From assembly GCF_900119185.1 (NCBI RefSeq), contig NZ_FPJE01000019.1, forward strand, positions 1 to 64,000: 64,000 nt of DNA, read 5' to 3'. Source of the stretch: Sinomicrobium oceani (lineage in GTDB: Bacteria; Bacteroidota; Bacteroidia; Flavobacteriales; Flavobacteriaceae). The notes beneath the pieces are model-generated. The model made no database searches, was not told where the DNA came from, and saw only the letters and a list, made by a program, of their open reading frames with translations. The position numbers were made by a program, and so were the translations under genes. Below are positions 50,512 to 60,344 of this stretch, one piece after another (position 1 is the stretch's first letter; each line of letters opens with the position of its first letter).

Positions 50512-51057
50512 TTAGAACCTGTATCCGAGACCTACCATAAAACCACGGGTCTTCAATTCGGCTCCGACAGCATCTGCTACGTCTACGTCAAGAACGTCAG
50601 ACAGACCGAGATTATACCTGGCATCGAAAAATACTCCGGCAGGCAATTCATATCCTGCACCGAAACTAAGACCGAAGTTCATCGTCTTCAGAAATTCGCT
50701 ATCCTCATCGGAGTCCAGCAAAAATCCGAACTGTGGCCCTGCCTGGATATTAAATCCTTCTACCACGTAAAACTTGGCCAATACGGGAATATTCAAATAA
50801 GTCATATCATAATCATCAGCCCCTTCAAAAGAAAATATAGCTTCCGGCTGAATATGGAATTTTTCGGAAATACCGAAGTCTGCCAATCCTCCGATATAAA
50901 AACCGGTTTTACCATCGGGAGAAGCCCCTCCCATATCACTATCAAATTTAACCGTGGAAAAATTCAGACCACCTTTAATCCCGAAAGTTACATCCTGGGC
51001 AGAGGAACTGCATACAAAACCAAAAGCCATTACGGCAAGAAGTACTAATTTTTTCAT
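50512..51057 (-). CDS. Outer-membrane beta-barrel protein, PF13568-like (copy A)
   Basis: A 181-residue secreted protein. The signal peptide covers 1-20 (KKLVLLAVMAFGFVCSSSAQ). Beta strands follow the pattern FGIKGGLNFST, GFYIGGLADFGIS, FHIQPEAIFS, LNIPVLAKFYV, FNIQAGPQFGFLL and a terminal GLGYRF ending in Phe, as in small porin-family barrels. It is a paralogue of the gene at 51619, with both carrying IQPE, NIPVLAK and IQAGPQFG. The start at 51057 begins the signal peptide. Confidence 0.85.
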   Translation of the reverse strand: MKKLVLLAVMAFGFVCSSSAQDVTFGIKGGLNFSTVKFDSDMGGASPDGKTGFYIGGLADFGISEKFHIQPEAIFSFEGADDYDMTYLNIPVLAKFYVVEGFNIQAGPQFGFLLDSDEDSEFLKTMNFGLSFGAGYELPAGVFFDARYNLGLSDVLDVDVADAVGAELKTRGFMVGLGYRF

Positions 51058-51572
51058 CTTAATAGATTTATGATTTATCCGGCGAATATAAGGGATATTT
51101 TCAATCATCGTAAGGTAAAATTATCAACTTCTTCATATCATTTTATCTCTCTATCCGCGATTCATTCATAGTTCAAAAAATAAAGTACTAACAACTCATA
51201 AAGCATAAACGACTGCACTGCAATATCTCAAAATCAGAACTCCCGTATAAGACGACATTACAACAATCGTAATTTCTTACATATACTAACTAAAAAACTA
51301 CAGCAAGACATACTACCCTGCGATAAAAGAAAACAAATCTTTTAAAAATTTTATAGCACTACTCCATTCCCTATCCAGATTATTATCCTCTGCCATGCAA
51401 AGCGCAAACCTATTGGCAGAAGAGAGAACCACAATAAAGTACCAAGCGGATAAACCCGGTAAGCCCGTTTTAGGAAAAAGAAGATTATAAATAAGCCTGT
51501 ACCTGACTTATCTGGAGGCAGACTAAAAGCTAATCGGAGAACAGGACTTTTTTGAGTAAAGCACAAAAAAAA
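51058..51572. other. Intergenic region between paralogous barrel genes, no gene seen
   Basis: This gap holds the promoter region of copy A. A minus-strand 71-codon ORF (51351-51566) resembles no family and is not called. TATATTCG (one mismatch to TAnnTTTG) lies about 30 bases upstream of the copy A start on the minus strand. The rest is AT-rich and unremarkable. Confidence 0.4.
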
Positions 51573-51594
51573 CGGAAGCCAAAAATGGCTTCCG
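51573..51594 (-). terminator. Rho-independent terminator of the second barrel gene
   Basis: An 8-bp stem CGGAAGCC (51573-51580) with GGCTTCCG (51587-51594) is followed on the minus strand by eight Ts. It lies 24 bases after the stop. Confidence 0.8.
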
Positions 51595-51618
51595 CAAATG
51601 TTTTTTATGTCTTTATTT

Positions 51619-52149
51619 TTAAAAGAAAAGGAACCCTACGGACAACTGAAATACCGAGTTTTTCACATTTTGATCAGTTACATCGCTAAGTCCGAAGTTG
51701 TATCGTCCCTGGGCGAAAAAGCTTCCTATTTTGTATTCCAGGCCTACCGCACCACTCATTTCAAAACTTTTGGCGTTGGTGTCGAAACCTTCCCAGTCAT
51801 CCTTCACATTAAGGCCAAACTGGGGACCGGCCTGTATGCTCAGCCCGTCTGTCAGATAATACTTTGCCAATACCGGAATATTTACATAATCCAGGTTCAG
51901 GTCGGCATCCGATATTTTTGCCCCCTGTGCGGAATAGAGCACCTCGGGCTGTATCGAAAACTTATCTGTCAGTCCTAATTCTGCTAACAAACCAATATGG
52001 AACCCTGTACGTCCGTCTGCTCCGTCTGCATCATCTCCACTGAGGCTGGCAAAGTTGACACCACCTTTGGCTCCGAAGTGAAGAGATTGAGCGTTACTAT
52101 AAACAGAAACACCTACAACGGCCATAATTACTAAAATGATCTTTTTCAT
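51619..52149 (-). CDS. Outer-membrane beta-barrel protein, PF13568-like (copy B)
   Basis: A 176-residue secreted protein. The signal peptide covers 1-20 (KKIILVIMAVVGVSVYSNAQ). Strand motifs FGAKGGVNFASL, GFHIGLLAELGLT, FSIQPEVLYSAQG, NIPVLAKYYL and SIQAGPQFGLNV run parallel to those of copy A; the protein ends FLFF. A TATATTTA -7-like sequence lies on the minus strand at 52185-52178. It is a tandem duplicate that has diverged and has its own terminator. Confidence 0.85.
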   Translation of the reverse strand: MKKIILVIMAVVGVSVYSNAQSLHFGAKGGVNFASLSGDDADGADGRTGFHIGLLAELGLTDKFSIQPEVLYSAQGAKISDADLNLDYVNIPVLAKYYLTDGLSIQAGPQFGLNVKDDWEGFDTNAKSFEMSGAVGLEYKIGSFFAQGRYNFGLSDVTDQNVKNSVFQLSVGFLFF

Positions 52150-52366
52150 TACTAATGGTTTTTTGTGTTAAACAACGTAAATATACTCATAATTCACACT
52201 ACATTAACGGGAAGTCTATTACTTTTAGTGCCCGCTCCTGCGAAAAAATATAAAAAACTGACTTACATCGGCATACAATGAACTGTCTCGGATAAGTCCC
52301 CGAATCTTATGGATGTTCCCTATATATTCTGTATATTTATCGATATTCAACATATATTTTCTCACC

Positions 52367-53284
52367 ATGAATAACAATATTAACATAGTGGAATTTCCTT
52401 CGAACCTCGGACTGAAAGAAGCCGAACCCGGTGTCGAACCCGGGGTCCGGAACCTTCCGGACTGGCTCAGGGAAAACGGTTTTTACGATTTGCTTAATCC
52501 TCAACAGGTGTATACACTTACCCCCCCTTCATACACCATGAAAATGGACGAAGACACCGGGGTAAGGAACAGTGAAGCTATTATCGGATATGCCAAAGAG
52601 CAGGCAAAGTTGCTCGGGAAAGTGTTTGAGGAATCTCCTTTTCCGGTTATTATAGGCGGAGATTGCAGTATTATCATGGGTAGTGCCATGGCCCTGAAGA
52701 AAAAGGGGAATTACGCCCTGTTTTACCTGGACGGCCATACGGATTTTATGCTCCCCGAACTGTCGCGCACCGGAGGACTTGCCGGAATGGACCTTGCCGT
52801 GGTTACGGGACACGGACACGACAAACTCACCAACATCAACAGGCTGAAACCTTACTTTAAAGAGGAGAACGTATGGTCTGTGGGAAACCGGGAGTACTCG
52901 GTAGATTATGTGGCTCCCATACTGGAATCGAACATTCATTATTACGATCTGGACGATCTTCAGGACAAAGGAACGGAACAATGTACCAATGAGTTTCTGA
53001 GTATGGTCCACGAAAAAGAACTGGACGGTTTCTTTATACATGTCGATGCGGATGTCCTGGACGATATTATAATGCCAGCAGTAGACAGCCGTGCCAATGA
53101 CGGACTGACCTATGCAGAACTCAATCACATCCTGGAAAAACTATTGGTCAACGAAAAAGCTGTCGGTTTAGAAATTACCATCCTCGATCCGGACCTGGAT
53201 CCATCGGCAGAATACACCAGGGAATTCATCGCCAATCTCGGCAAGTGCATCCTGGATGCCCGGAAATATCCGGACAACATCTGA
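52367..53284 (+). CDS. Arginase/agmatinase-fold protein with altered metal motif
   Basis: A 305-residue ureohydrolase-fold protein. Ordinary arginases have GGDH, DAHxD and DxDxxDP metal motifs. Here they read GGDCS (Cys for His), DGHTDF (ligands D, H and D kept) and HVDADVLDD (both Asp kept). PAVDSRANDGLTYAEL and GLEITILDPDLDP fit the family. Two Mn ions are needed for hydrolysis of arginine-like guanidines; replacement of one histidine may change the metal or the reaction. The start MNNN at 52367 is preferred to a hydrophobic in-frame extension from 52313. Confidence 0.8.
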   Translation: MNNNINIVEFPSNLGLKEAEPGVEPGVRNLPDWLRENGFYDLLNPQQVYTLTPPSYTMKMDEDTGVRNSEAIIGYAKEQAKLLGKVFEESPFPVIIGGDCSIIMGSAMALKKKGNYALFYLDGHTDFMLPELSRTGGLAGMDLAVVTGHGHDKLTNINRLKPYFKEENVWSVGNREYSVDYVAPILESNIHYYDLDDLQDKGTEQCTNEFLSMVHEKELDGFFIHVDADVLDDIIMPAVDSRANDGLTYAELNHILEKLLVNEKAVGLEITILDPDLDPSAEYTREFIANLGKCILDARKYPDNI

Positions 53285-53293
53285 TAAACTCCA

Positions 53294-54334
53294 TCAGGAC
53301 TTATTCGCCAACTGTCCGCAGGCGGCATCGATATCTTTACCCCGTGAACGCCGGATAGTAACGGTAATATCCTTGTCTTCGAGCACCTGACGGTACAATT
53401 CGAGCGCATGGGGATTGGCCTGGGCAAAATGTTCATCGCCGATGGGGTTATACTCTATAATATTTACTTTGGACGGGGCAAAACGACAAAAACGCGCGAG
53501 TGCTTCGGCATCTTTCCGCTGATCGTTTATGCCCTTCCAGACCACGTATTCGTAGGTGATCCTACTTTTCGTTTTCTGGTACCAGTATTCGAGTGCTTCC
53601 CGGAGTTCATGCAGCGGGAAATGCTCGTTAAAAGGCATGATCGATGTCCGTACATCATCGATCGCCGAATGCAGGGATACGGCGAGTTTGAATTTCACCT
53701 CATCATCGGCCAGTTTCCTGATCATTTTGGGCACCCCCGAAGTGGATACGGTAATACGCCTCGGAGACATTCCCAGCCCTTCGGGAGAGGTGATCTTCTC
53801 AATAGCCTTGATCACATTGTTATAGTTCATCAGGGGTTCTCCCATCCCCATAAACACGATATTACTCAGCGGACGTCCGAAGTACAGGCGGCTCTCGTTA
53901 TCGATAGCCACGACCTGGTCATAAATTTCGTCCGGGTTGAGATTGCGCATCCGCTTCAGGCGGGCGGTTGCACAGAATTTACAATCCAGGCTACACCCTA
54001 CCTGGCTCGATACGCATGCTGTCGTACGGGTATCAGTAGGTATGAGCACGGACTCTACGATAAGTCCGTCATGCAGGCGTACGGCATTTTTAATGGTACC
54101 GTCATTGCTGCGCTGCATTTTATCTACTTCGATATGGTTGATAACGAAGTGCTCCTCAAGTGTTTTTCTCGTATCTATAGACAAGTTGGTCATCCCCCCG
54201 AAGGAGTGTACGCCTTTTCCCCATAGCCATTCGTAAACCTGGTTGCCACGAAAAGCCTTATCGCCACGCTCTACAAAGAAGTCTCGCAACTCTTCCTTAC
54301 TCAGGGTCCTAATATCTCTTTTTGCTGCCTGCAT
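53294..54334 (-). CDS. rlmN: 23S rRNA (A2503-C2)/tRNA (A37) methyltransferase RlmN
   Basis: A radical SAM methyl synthase that makes m2A at position 2503 of 23S rRNA and in some tRNAs. The 346-residue protein has cluster cysteines C114, C118 and C121 (GCSLDCKFC), the GMGEP segment (VFMGMGEPL), SLHSAIDD, and C339 near the end (DIDAACGQL), which resolves the methyl intermediate. All catalytic residues are present. Its gene follows queA on the same strand. Confidence 0.96.
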   Translation of the reverse strand: MQAAKRDIRTLSKEELRDFFVERGDKAFRGNQVYEWLWGKGVHSFGGMTNLSIDTRKTLEEHFVINHIEVDKMQRSNDGTIKNAVRLHDGLIVESVLIPTDTRTTACVSSQVGCSLDCKFCATARLKRMRNLNPDEIYDQVVAIDNESRLYFGRPLSNIVFMGMGEPLMNYNNVIKAIEKITSPEGLGMSPRRITVSTSGVPKMIRKLADDEVKFKLAVSLHSAIDDVRTSIMPFNEHFPLHELREALEYWYQKTKSRITYEYVVWKGINDQRKDAEALARFCRFAPSKVNIIEYNPIGDEHFAQANPHALELYRQVLEDKDITVTIRRSRGKDIDAACGQLANKS

Positions 54335-54413
54335 ATCACTTACAAAGGTAATGAACTATATCAAGTATAAATAAGGCAGCCGTACTTTCGTGCCGTACCG
54401 CCTCCAAATTACA

Positions 54414-54456
54414 AATCCCGGTCCCGGACATCATACGTGTTCCGGGTTCCGGGATT
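54414..54456 (-). terminator. GC-rich hairpin between queA and rlmN (likely terminator)
   Basis: Outer arms AATCCCGG (54414-54421) and CCGGGATT (54449-54456) enclose inner arms CCCGGA (54423-54428) and TCCGGG (54441-54446). On the minus strand it is followed by TTTGTAATTT, a weak T-tract, just past the queA stop. Confidence 0.55.
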
Positions 54457-54479
54457 CTATGTATTATTATCGGAAATGC

Positions 54480-55529
54480 TTACAGGATAAGCATCGCGTC
54501 TCCGTAAGAGTAAAATTTGTATTTCTCCTTCACGGCTTCTTCATAAGCTTTCTTGATCAGATCATGACCGGCAAAAGCGGAAACCATCATCAGCAGTGTT
54601 GATTTCGGTGTATGGAAGTTCGTAACCATACTGTCTGCAATACTAAAATCATAAGGAGGGAAAATAAACTTATTGGTCCATCCTTCGTAAGAGTTCAGGA
54701 GTCTTTCTGAAGACACCGAACTCTCCAGTGCACGCATTACGGTAGTCCCGATAGCACAAACCTTTTTCTTGTTGCGCTTGGCTTCGTTGACCACCCGGGT
54801 AGCTGACTCCGGTATCAGCAATTCTTCACTGTCCATTTTATGTTTGGAGAGGTCTTCTACCTCTACCGGGTTAAAGGTTCCCAGACCTACGTGCAGGGTT
54901 ACTTCGGCAAACTTGGTTCCTTTGATCTCCAGGCGCTTCAGAAGGTGCTTGGAAAAGTGGAGACCGGCTGTCGGGGCCGCTACGGCTCCTTCGTACTTGG
55001 CATAAATAGTCTGGTAACGCTCTTCGTCTTCCGGTTCTACTTCTCTTTTGATATATTTCGGAAGCGGGGTTTCTCCGAGTTCTTTGAGTTTTCTTCTGAA
55101 ATCTTCGTAAGACCCGTCGTAGAGAAAACGTAGTGTACGCCCTCTGGAAGTCGTATTGTCTATAACTTCTGCCACCAGGCTTTCGTCATCTCCGAAGTAG
55201 AGCTTGTTCCCGATCCGGATCTTTCTCGCAGGGTCTACCAGAACATCCCACAAACGTTGTTCTTCGTTGAGTTCGCGAAGCAGGAATACCTCGATCCTGG
55301 CACCGGTCTTTTCCTTATTGCCATACAAACGGGCAGGAAATACTTTGGTGTTGTTCAGTACCATGACGTCTCCTTCTTCGAAATAGTCGATAAGGTCCTT
55401 AAACATTTTGTGTTCTATGGTACCGTCTTTACGGTGAACGACCATCAGTCTGGCTTCATCCCTGTTTTCCGAAGGGTATTCTGCCAGTAATTCTTTCGGA
55501 AGATCAAAATTAAAATGAGATAATTTCAT
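54480..55529 (-). CDS. queA: S-adenosylmethionine:tRNA ribosyltransferase-isomerase QueA
   Basis: Transfers the ribosyl part of SAM to preQ1 in tRNA during queuosine synthesis. The 349-residue protein has the usual length. [49 protein letters not shown] and [18 protein letters not shown] are family hallmarks. It is preceded by a near-consensus promoter containing a palindrome. Confidence 0.96.
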   Translation of the reverse strand: MKLSHFNFDLPKELLAEYPSENRDEARLMVVHRKDGTIEHKMFKDLIDYFEEGDVMVLNNTKVFPARLYGNKEKTGARIEVFLLRELNEEQRLWDVLVDPARKIRIGNKLYFGDDESLVAEVIDNTTSRGRTLRFLYDGSYEDFRRKLKELGETPLPKYIKREVEPEDEERYQTIYAKYEGAVAAPTAGLHFSKHLLKRLEIKGTKFAEVTLHVGLGTFNPVEVEDLSKHKMDSEELLIPESATRVVNEAKRNKKKVCAIGTTVMRALESSVSSERLLNSYEGWTNKFIFPPYDFSIADSMVTNFHTPKSTLLMMVSAFAGHDLIKKAYEEAVKEKYKFYSYGDAMLIL

Positions 55530-55613
55530 GTGCTTGATTTTTTTGTACCGGTATTACCGATACGCTCTCCTCCCGCCTTGCCCGGGATTCGTTTGTTCTT
55601 TTTTACGAAGCTG

Positions 55614-55645
55614 CAAATATACAATCCCCGAACAGGGGTTGTCAA
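55614..55645 (-). promoter_or_regulatory. queA promoter with palindrome in the spacer
   Basis: On the minus strand TTG (55645-55643), a 21-base spacer and TATATTTG (55621-55614) match the Bacteroidota consensus. The spacer is almost wholly an inverted repeat: ACAATCCCC (55621-55629) and GGGGTTGT (55635-55642) with one bulged base. It could be an operator, or a short terminator of the preceding gene. Confidence 0.55.
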
Positions 55646-55705
55646 GGAAATCATCAAATTTATTTGGATGACAGGCACTTCCCTTCCGCAAACGGACAGG
55701 GGAGA

Positions 55706-56551
55706 TCAGGAATATTTTTCTACGATCCGTTTTACGCCAAGGTGATATCCGGAACCGAAAAGATTGAGATGAACCAGCAAATAGTACAACTGCCAGACAT
55801 CCATACGATCTTTCCACCCCTCATAAAGGGGAAATACTTCGTTATAGGCATCGGTCACTTCCCCGGGAAACCCTCCGAAAAGAGCCATCATAGCCATATC
55901 GGTTTCCCTGTGATTGTAGGCAACGGCAGGATCTATAAGACAGGGGTGTCCGTCGGCGCCTACGAGATAATTTCCGTTCCACAGGTCACCGTGCACCAGG
56001 GCAGGTGCTTCGGATGGAATTATATTGTCCAGATTTTTATACAATTTGTCGCAGGCAAACCGGTATCCCTGGTTATACGCCATACGGAACTGGGGTTGCA
56101 GCCGCTGTGTTACATAAAATTCTACCGCTTGCATACGACGTTCGTTATACTGCGGAAGACTCCCGATATAATTGGCCTCTTCGAGACCAAAAGCAACTGC
56201 GGTATTACCGTGCAAGGTAGCCAGTTGTCTTCCGAAAACCTGCCAGAAATCGGAAGCAGGTGATCCGCTTTCTATATATTCCAGTACGAGGTAGGCATCG
56301 TCCCCCACCTCTCCCCGGGTTATAACCGAAGGAATATGTATGGCTCCGGATGCGGCGAGAAGGTTGAGGCCTTCGGCTTCGGCGGAAAACATTCCGGGAT
56401 AACGCGAACTGCTGTTTTTTTTAAGGACAAACTTTCCCGCACCGGTTTCCAGAAGATACACCTCGTTGATATCTCCGCCGGAAAGCGGTATGGTATTTTT
56501 TATAACCGTCCGAAGAACGTGTTGTAGTGTATGTACCAGGTTCTCATCCAT
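55706..56551 (-). CDS. Fructosamine kinase-like protein
   Basis: A 281-residue aminoglycoside-phosphotransferase-fold kinase. PLSGGDINEVYLLETGAGKFVLK fits the N-lobe, with the ATP-binding lysine in FVLK. The catalytic loop is LVHGDLWNGN and the metal-binding segment is LIDPAVAYNHRETDMAM. Family members phosphorylate sugar amines on glycated proteins so that they are released. It lies 55 bases after the aroA-side start region on the same strand and is probably a separate function. Confidence 0.9.
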   Translation of the reverse strand: MDENLVHTLQHVLRTVIKNTIPLSGGDINEVYLLETGAGKFVLKKNSSSRYPGMFSAEAEGLNLLAASGAIHIPSVITRGEVGDDAYLVLEYIESGSPASDFWQVFGRQLATLHGNTAVAFGLEEANYIGSLPQYNERRMQAVEFYVTQRLQPQFRMAYNQGYRFACDKLYKNLDNIIPSEAPALVHGDLWNGNYLVGADGHPCLIDPAVAYNHRETDMAMMALFGGFPGEVTDAYNEVFPLYEGWKDRMDVWQLYYLLVHLNLFGSGYHLGVKRIVEKYS

Positions 56552-56602
56552 TATCCGTCGTTCTTTAAGGCAGATCGATACAGCCTGTGTATGATAGCCG
56601 GA

Positions 56603-57829
56603 TTACACCGGCGTTACCTGAAAATGCAGCTTCTCCATATCTTTCCAGAAGTCCGGGTACGATTTGCTGACCACCTCCGCTTCTTCTATGATTAGCGGTA
56701 CTTTCAGTCCCAGAGGAGCGAAAGCCATGGCCATGCGGTGATCGTTATAGGTGGGTATGGCAACATTCTCATGTATGGTTTCGGAAGGCTCCAAAAACAA
56801 TTCGGCATCCGTCACGCGAATGTCAGCACCGAGTTTATGCAACTCGGTATAGAGTGCTTCCAGTCTGTCGGTCTCTTTTATTTTCAGGGTATGCAGGCCT
56901 GTTAAATGACATCCTACACCCATGCCGAAGCAGGTTACAGCTATGGTCTGAGCTATATCGGGAGCATTAGACAGGTCGAAACTGATGGTGCGCTCCGGAG
57001 CAGCATGAGTTTTGGTCAGGGTAATCGTATTATCCTCAAAACCTGTATGTACACCGAAGGCCCGGTATAACTCCGCCAAAACACTATCGCCCTGCAAACT
57101 CGATGCTTTATAGGCACTAAGCTTTATTTCGGTACCTTCATCACAAAGTGCTGCTATACTGTAAAAATAGGAAGCCGAACTCCAGTCGGACTCTACGGTC
57201 AGGGTCACAGGATCGATCTCCGGTTTGGGTGATACCCGAATGACATTTCCTTCGAACGAAGATACTACCCCGATCTCACCCAGCAAGGCCAACGTCATTT
57301 TTATATAGGGAACGGAGGTGATCTTTCCTTCGAGGGTCAGCTCCAGTCCGTTTTCCAGTTTAGGCGCTATAAGCAACAGTGCCGAAATATACTGACTGCT
57401 CACATTGGCCTGCATGGACACCTTGTTTTTTTCCAGTTTCTTTCCTTTGATATGTAAAGGCGGATACCCTTCGGCAGCGGTATAGGTGATCCCGGCGCCA
57501 AGTTGTCTGAGCGCGTCTACGAGTATTTTTATAGGCCTTTCGGTCATTCTCTTCGATCCGGTAAGTACGACATCGCGCCCTTCACGGGTCGCAAAAAACG
57601 CAGTAAGAAAACGCATAGCCGTACCTGCATGGTGAATGTCTGCCACCGCTTCCTTTGAGCTGAGCGCCTTCTGCATGACATCCGAATCGTCGGAATTGGA
57701 AAGGTTAGCGATAGTGATCTGCGGATACAGGGCCTGTAACAGTAATAAACGGTTGGATTCGCTTTTTGACCCGGTGATCCTGATATTTCCTTTGATCTTT
57801 TTTTCTGAATTGGAAATTTTTATATTCAT
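56603..57829 (-). CDS. aroA: 3-phosphoshikimate 1-carboxyvinyltransferase (EPSP synthase)
   Basis: Sixth step of the shikimate pathway, from shikimate-3-phosphate and phosphoenolpyruvate. The 408-residue protein has ITGSKSESNRLLLLQAL with K22, then HAGTAMRFLTAF, KETDRLEALYTEL and YNDHRMAMAFA. Compared with the usual PGSKSxSNR start, the Pro is Thr. The other shikimate gene seen here, aroQ, is about 9.6 kb away. Confidence 0.95.
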   Translation of the reverse strand: MNIKISNSEKKIKGNIRITGSKSESNRLLLLQALYPQITIANLSNSDDSDVMQKALSSKEAVADIHHAGTAMRFLTAFFATREGRDVVLTGSKRMTERPIKILVDALRQLGAGITYTAAEGYPPLHIKGKKLEKNKVSMQANVSSQYISALLLIAPKLENGLELTLEGKITSVPYIKMTLALLGEIGVVSSFEGNVIRVSPKPEIDPVTLTVESDWSSASYFYSIAALCDEGTEIKLSAYKASSLQGDSVLAELYRAFGVHTGFEDNTITLTKTHAAPERTISFDLSNAPDIAQTIAVTCFGMGVGCHLTGLHTLKIKETDRLEALYTELHKLGADIRVTDAELFLEPSETIHENVAIPTYNDHRMAMAFAPLGLKVPLIIEEAEVVSKSYPDFWKDMEKLHFQVTPV

Positions 57830-57973
57830 GAGGTATTGTTCTGGTCGTATTTATTACCATACGTCCGCATCATAGTCCCTGTTTTTCACAACGTAAAAAC
57901 AGTCCCGTCTGCAGTTTTTGTTTTATGCCCGAAAATTAAGTATTCCCGGGCACTTTTCCTCGGTTCTCCCTGC

Positions 57974-58300
57974 TTATTTTAATTTTTCATTATTGTGATG
58001 GCGATCGTGGTCTCTCCGGGTTTTCTTCTCCATTTTTTTATCGAAAGCCGCCTGAAGGTCTATACCGGTCTGATTGGCCAGGCACAAAACCACAAAGACG
58101 ACATCGGCAAGCTCTTCCCCCAGGTCCTTGTCCTTATCGCTTTCTTTCTCACTCTGCTCCCCGTATCTCCTGGCAATAATACGGGCCACTTCACCTACTT
58201 CCTCGGTGAGTTGTGCCATATTGGTCAGTTCGTTAAAATAACGTACTCCGTGTTCCCTGATCCAGGTGTCGACGTCTTGCTGAGCATTTTTAATGTCCAT
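57974..58300 (-). CDS. MazG-like nucleotide pyrophosphohydrolase
   Basis: A 108-residue all-alpha NTP-PPase. LTEEVGEVARIIARRYGE and DLGEELADVVFVVLCLANQTGIDL carry the E-E-x-x-E and E-x-x-D metal-binding pattern of MazG/dUTPase-like proteins. It probably cleaves non-canonical nucleoside triphosphates. The C-terminus is highly charged (KKTRRDHDRHHNNEK). It lies 2 bases after the DUF3857 gene on the same strand. Confidence 0.88.
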   Translation of the reverse strand: MDIKNAQQDVDTWIREHGVRYFNELTNMAQLTEEVGEVARIIARRYGEQSEKESDKDKDLGEELADVVFVVLCLANQTGIDLQAAFDKKMEKKTRRDHDRHHNNEKLK

Positions 58301-58302
58301 GT

Positions 58303-60318
58303 CTAAATTTTAGTTAAAACGATTTTTTCAGTTTCTTTTGCCACGAGTTGTTTAAAAAATTCCCGTACCGTATCATAATATACCGCAGGCAATATGGCCG
58401 AGGTCATCTCGGTCTGTACCATAACCTGTATCATCGCCCCGGACTCATTGATATTAAACAGGAAGGAGCCCAGATCTTCCGGAAGTGTTACCCTGGAGGG
58501 TTCCGGAAGGATTTCGGCTTTATACCCTTCGGGGATACCGATATTAATAATGTATTTGTCTGCCCAGGGATAGGAGAAATCTATGGGATACTCCCTTTTC
58601 TCCAGTTTAAAAGGATTCTCCTCCATGGCAAAAAACAACATAGGCGAAAGATACACTTTATCGGCTATAAGATCGCAAGCATTTTCCTTGAAAAAACTAA
58701 ACGTTTCTATAACGGGCTGGGAAATATCCTCCTTGTTCTGGAGGGTATATTCGGAAATCTCCATGCCGCTGTATTTGTTTTCGAGATCCTGGATATACTG
58801 TTCCTCATCGACCGTAAAATATTTCTGTCGGAAAGACAATGCATGATGATCGGTAAATTGTTTGCGGATCTTTCCTTCGGCCGCACCGTCTTCCGTTAAC
58901 TTGTATGTAACGGAGATCATCTCTTTGGACATAGCCCTGGGTGTAAGACTGATCTCCTCGGAAGCTCCCTCTTTTTTGATCAACCTGCCGTTCCAGTTAT
59001 GTGCTCTCGGCGGCAGCATTCCCGGAACGCTGAATTTGGCCGTACCATCCAGCAGGACATAGCCTTCGTCCATAGATACGGCACTGATAACATAATTGAA
59101 CCCTTCGCGGGTGGGAAACAACGGGATACCGTGAGATCTCGTACTAACCAGTACAGGATTGGCATCCAGGCCTGCATAACGCAGCATCGCCGTAAGCATC
59201 AGGTTGATCTCCGCGACGTTACCTACTTTATCCTTGTATGCCCTGCGCACCCCTTCGTCACAGTAATACCCGAAATAACCGTTCCAGTTCATCCGGTTTT
59301 TCACATACTGAAATATTACCGCGATCTTCTCGGACGGACTGTTGACCCCCTGTAAAAGCCCGTTAATCTCATCTTCAAAATAGCCGGTCTTCTTGAGCTC
59401 ATTACCAAAGGAGGAATTGTCATAAATGGTTTTGGCCACATCGGTCCAGCTCGAGGAATAATATTTTATGGGTGTCTGCGGAAATTGTACGTACTGCAAT
59501 TCATATCTTATGGCAGACCTGTAGTTGTTGATATTATTCACATAAGGCTCTTCCTTTAAGGCCGGGACATTTTCGAGATCTATTTTGGAGATATTGGTTG
59601 TATAATCGACACGGCTACTGCTATAGCTGGTTTTTCCACTGATTCCCGACGTCCTGCTTTTATTGGTAAAGTTAATAGACTCCCGCTTGGAGTCAGAGAT
59701 GATCTGAAAAGGATAATATCCTTTCATCAACGGCTTAAACACAAAATACTCCGGGCTTTCCACCTGTACTTCTATTTTCTTTACAGGAATATCGTACTGC
59801 AGGTCGATCTCTTCTATATTTCCGAGAAAAGGAGAGTTGATGCTGTAGCTGTACTCTATAACAGACCCCGGACGGATATCGGGCATCGTGAACTTCACTA
59901 CTCCCCAGTATTTTGATTTTTCCTCGTCGAAAATTTCGCTTTTACTCAGTTTCTCTTCTTCGATCTTCCCGTTTTTCAGGTTGTAGGTATAGGCTTTCAG
60001 TCCTGTTACTTTTTCTTCTCCTCCCGACCCCGGGCTGTAATATGATATTTGCCTGGTCGCATAATCAAACCCTTCCCGGGTATAGATTTTTACCCGTTCC
60101 TGTACATCCGTGATCAACTCGAAACCATCATTGGGATTATAACGGTAATGCACTCTCACCTTCTTGTACAGTATGGAGGCATGGGCCGAAGAATCCTGTG
60201 GGTTTACGGTTTCTTCCAGTTCTTCTTCGGAAACTTTTCCGAATTTATAGTTTTGGGCAAGCCCCTGATCTATCTGAAAAAATCCGATCAGGATAAAACA
60301 AAGTAAAGTTCTTTTCAT
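58303..60318 (-). CDS. DUF3857 transglutaminase-like protein, catalytic residues lost
   Basis: A 671-residue secreted protein. The signal peptide covers 1-22 (LLCFILIGFFQIDQGLAQ). An N-terminal DUF3857 beta domain (~60-230) is followed by a transglutaminase-core domain (~300-430) and a C-terminal beta domain. In active enzymes the core begins GDC; here it reads VGNVAEINLML with Val in place of Cys, and the His region reads GFNYVISAV. The Asp is kept (VLLDGTA). The fold is therefore probably non-catalytic. The next gene upstream is an apparently active paralogue. Confidence 0.85.
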   Translation of the reverse strand: MKRTLLCFILIGFFQIDQGLAQNYKFGKVSEEELEETVNPQDSSAHASILYKKVRVHYRYNPNDGFELITDVQERVKIYTREGFDYATRQISYYSPGSGGEEKVTGLKAYTYNLKNGKIEEEKLSKSEIFDEEKSKYWGVVKFTMPDIRPGSVIEYSYSINSPFLGNIEEIDLQYDIPVKKIEVQVESPEYFVFKPLMKGYYPFQIISDSKRESINFTNKSRTSGISGKTSYSSSRVDYTTNISKIDLENVPALKEEPYVNNINNYRSAIRYELQYVQFPQTPIKYYSSSWTDVAKTIYDNSSFGNELKKTGYFEDEINGLLQGVNSPSEKIAVIFQYVKNRMNWNGYFGYYCDEGVRRAYKDKVGNVAEINLMLTAMLRYAGLDANPVLVSTRSHGIPLFPTREGFNYVISAVSMDEGYVLLDGTAKFSVPGMLPPRAHNWNGRLIKKEGASEEISLTPRAMSKEMISVTYKLTEDGAAEGKIRKQFTDHHALSFRQKYFTVDEEQYIQDLENKYSGMEISEYTLQNKEDISQPVIETFSFFKENACDLIADKVYLSPMLFFAMEENPFKLEKREYPIDFSYPWADKYIINIGIPEGYKAEILPEPSRVTLPEDLGSFLFNINESGAMIQVMVQTEMTSAILPAVYYDTVREFFKQLVAKETEKIVLTKI

Positions 60319-60344
60319 ATCTGTATACTTAATTGATTTGAAGG

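Noticed and set aside
51351-51566. 71-codon minus-strand ORF between the two barrel genes
   Set aside because: Hydrophobic, but without family features; it ends beside a terminator that belongs to the upstream gene.
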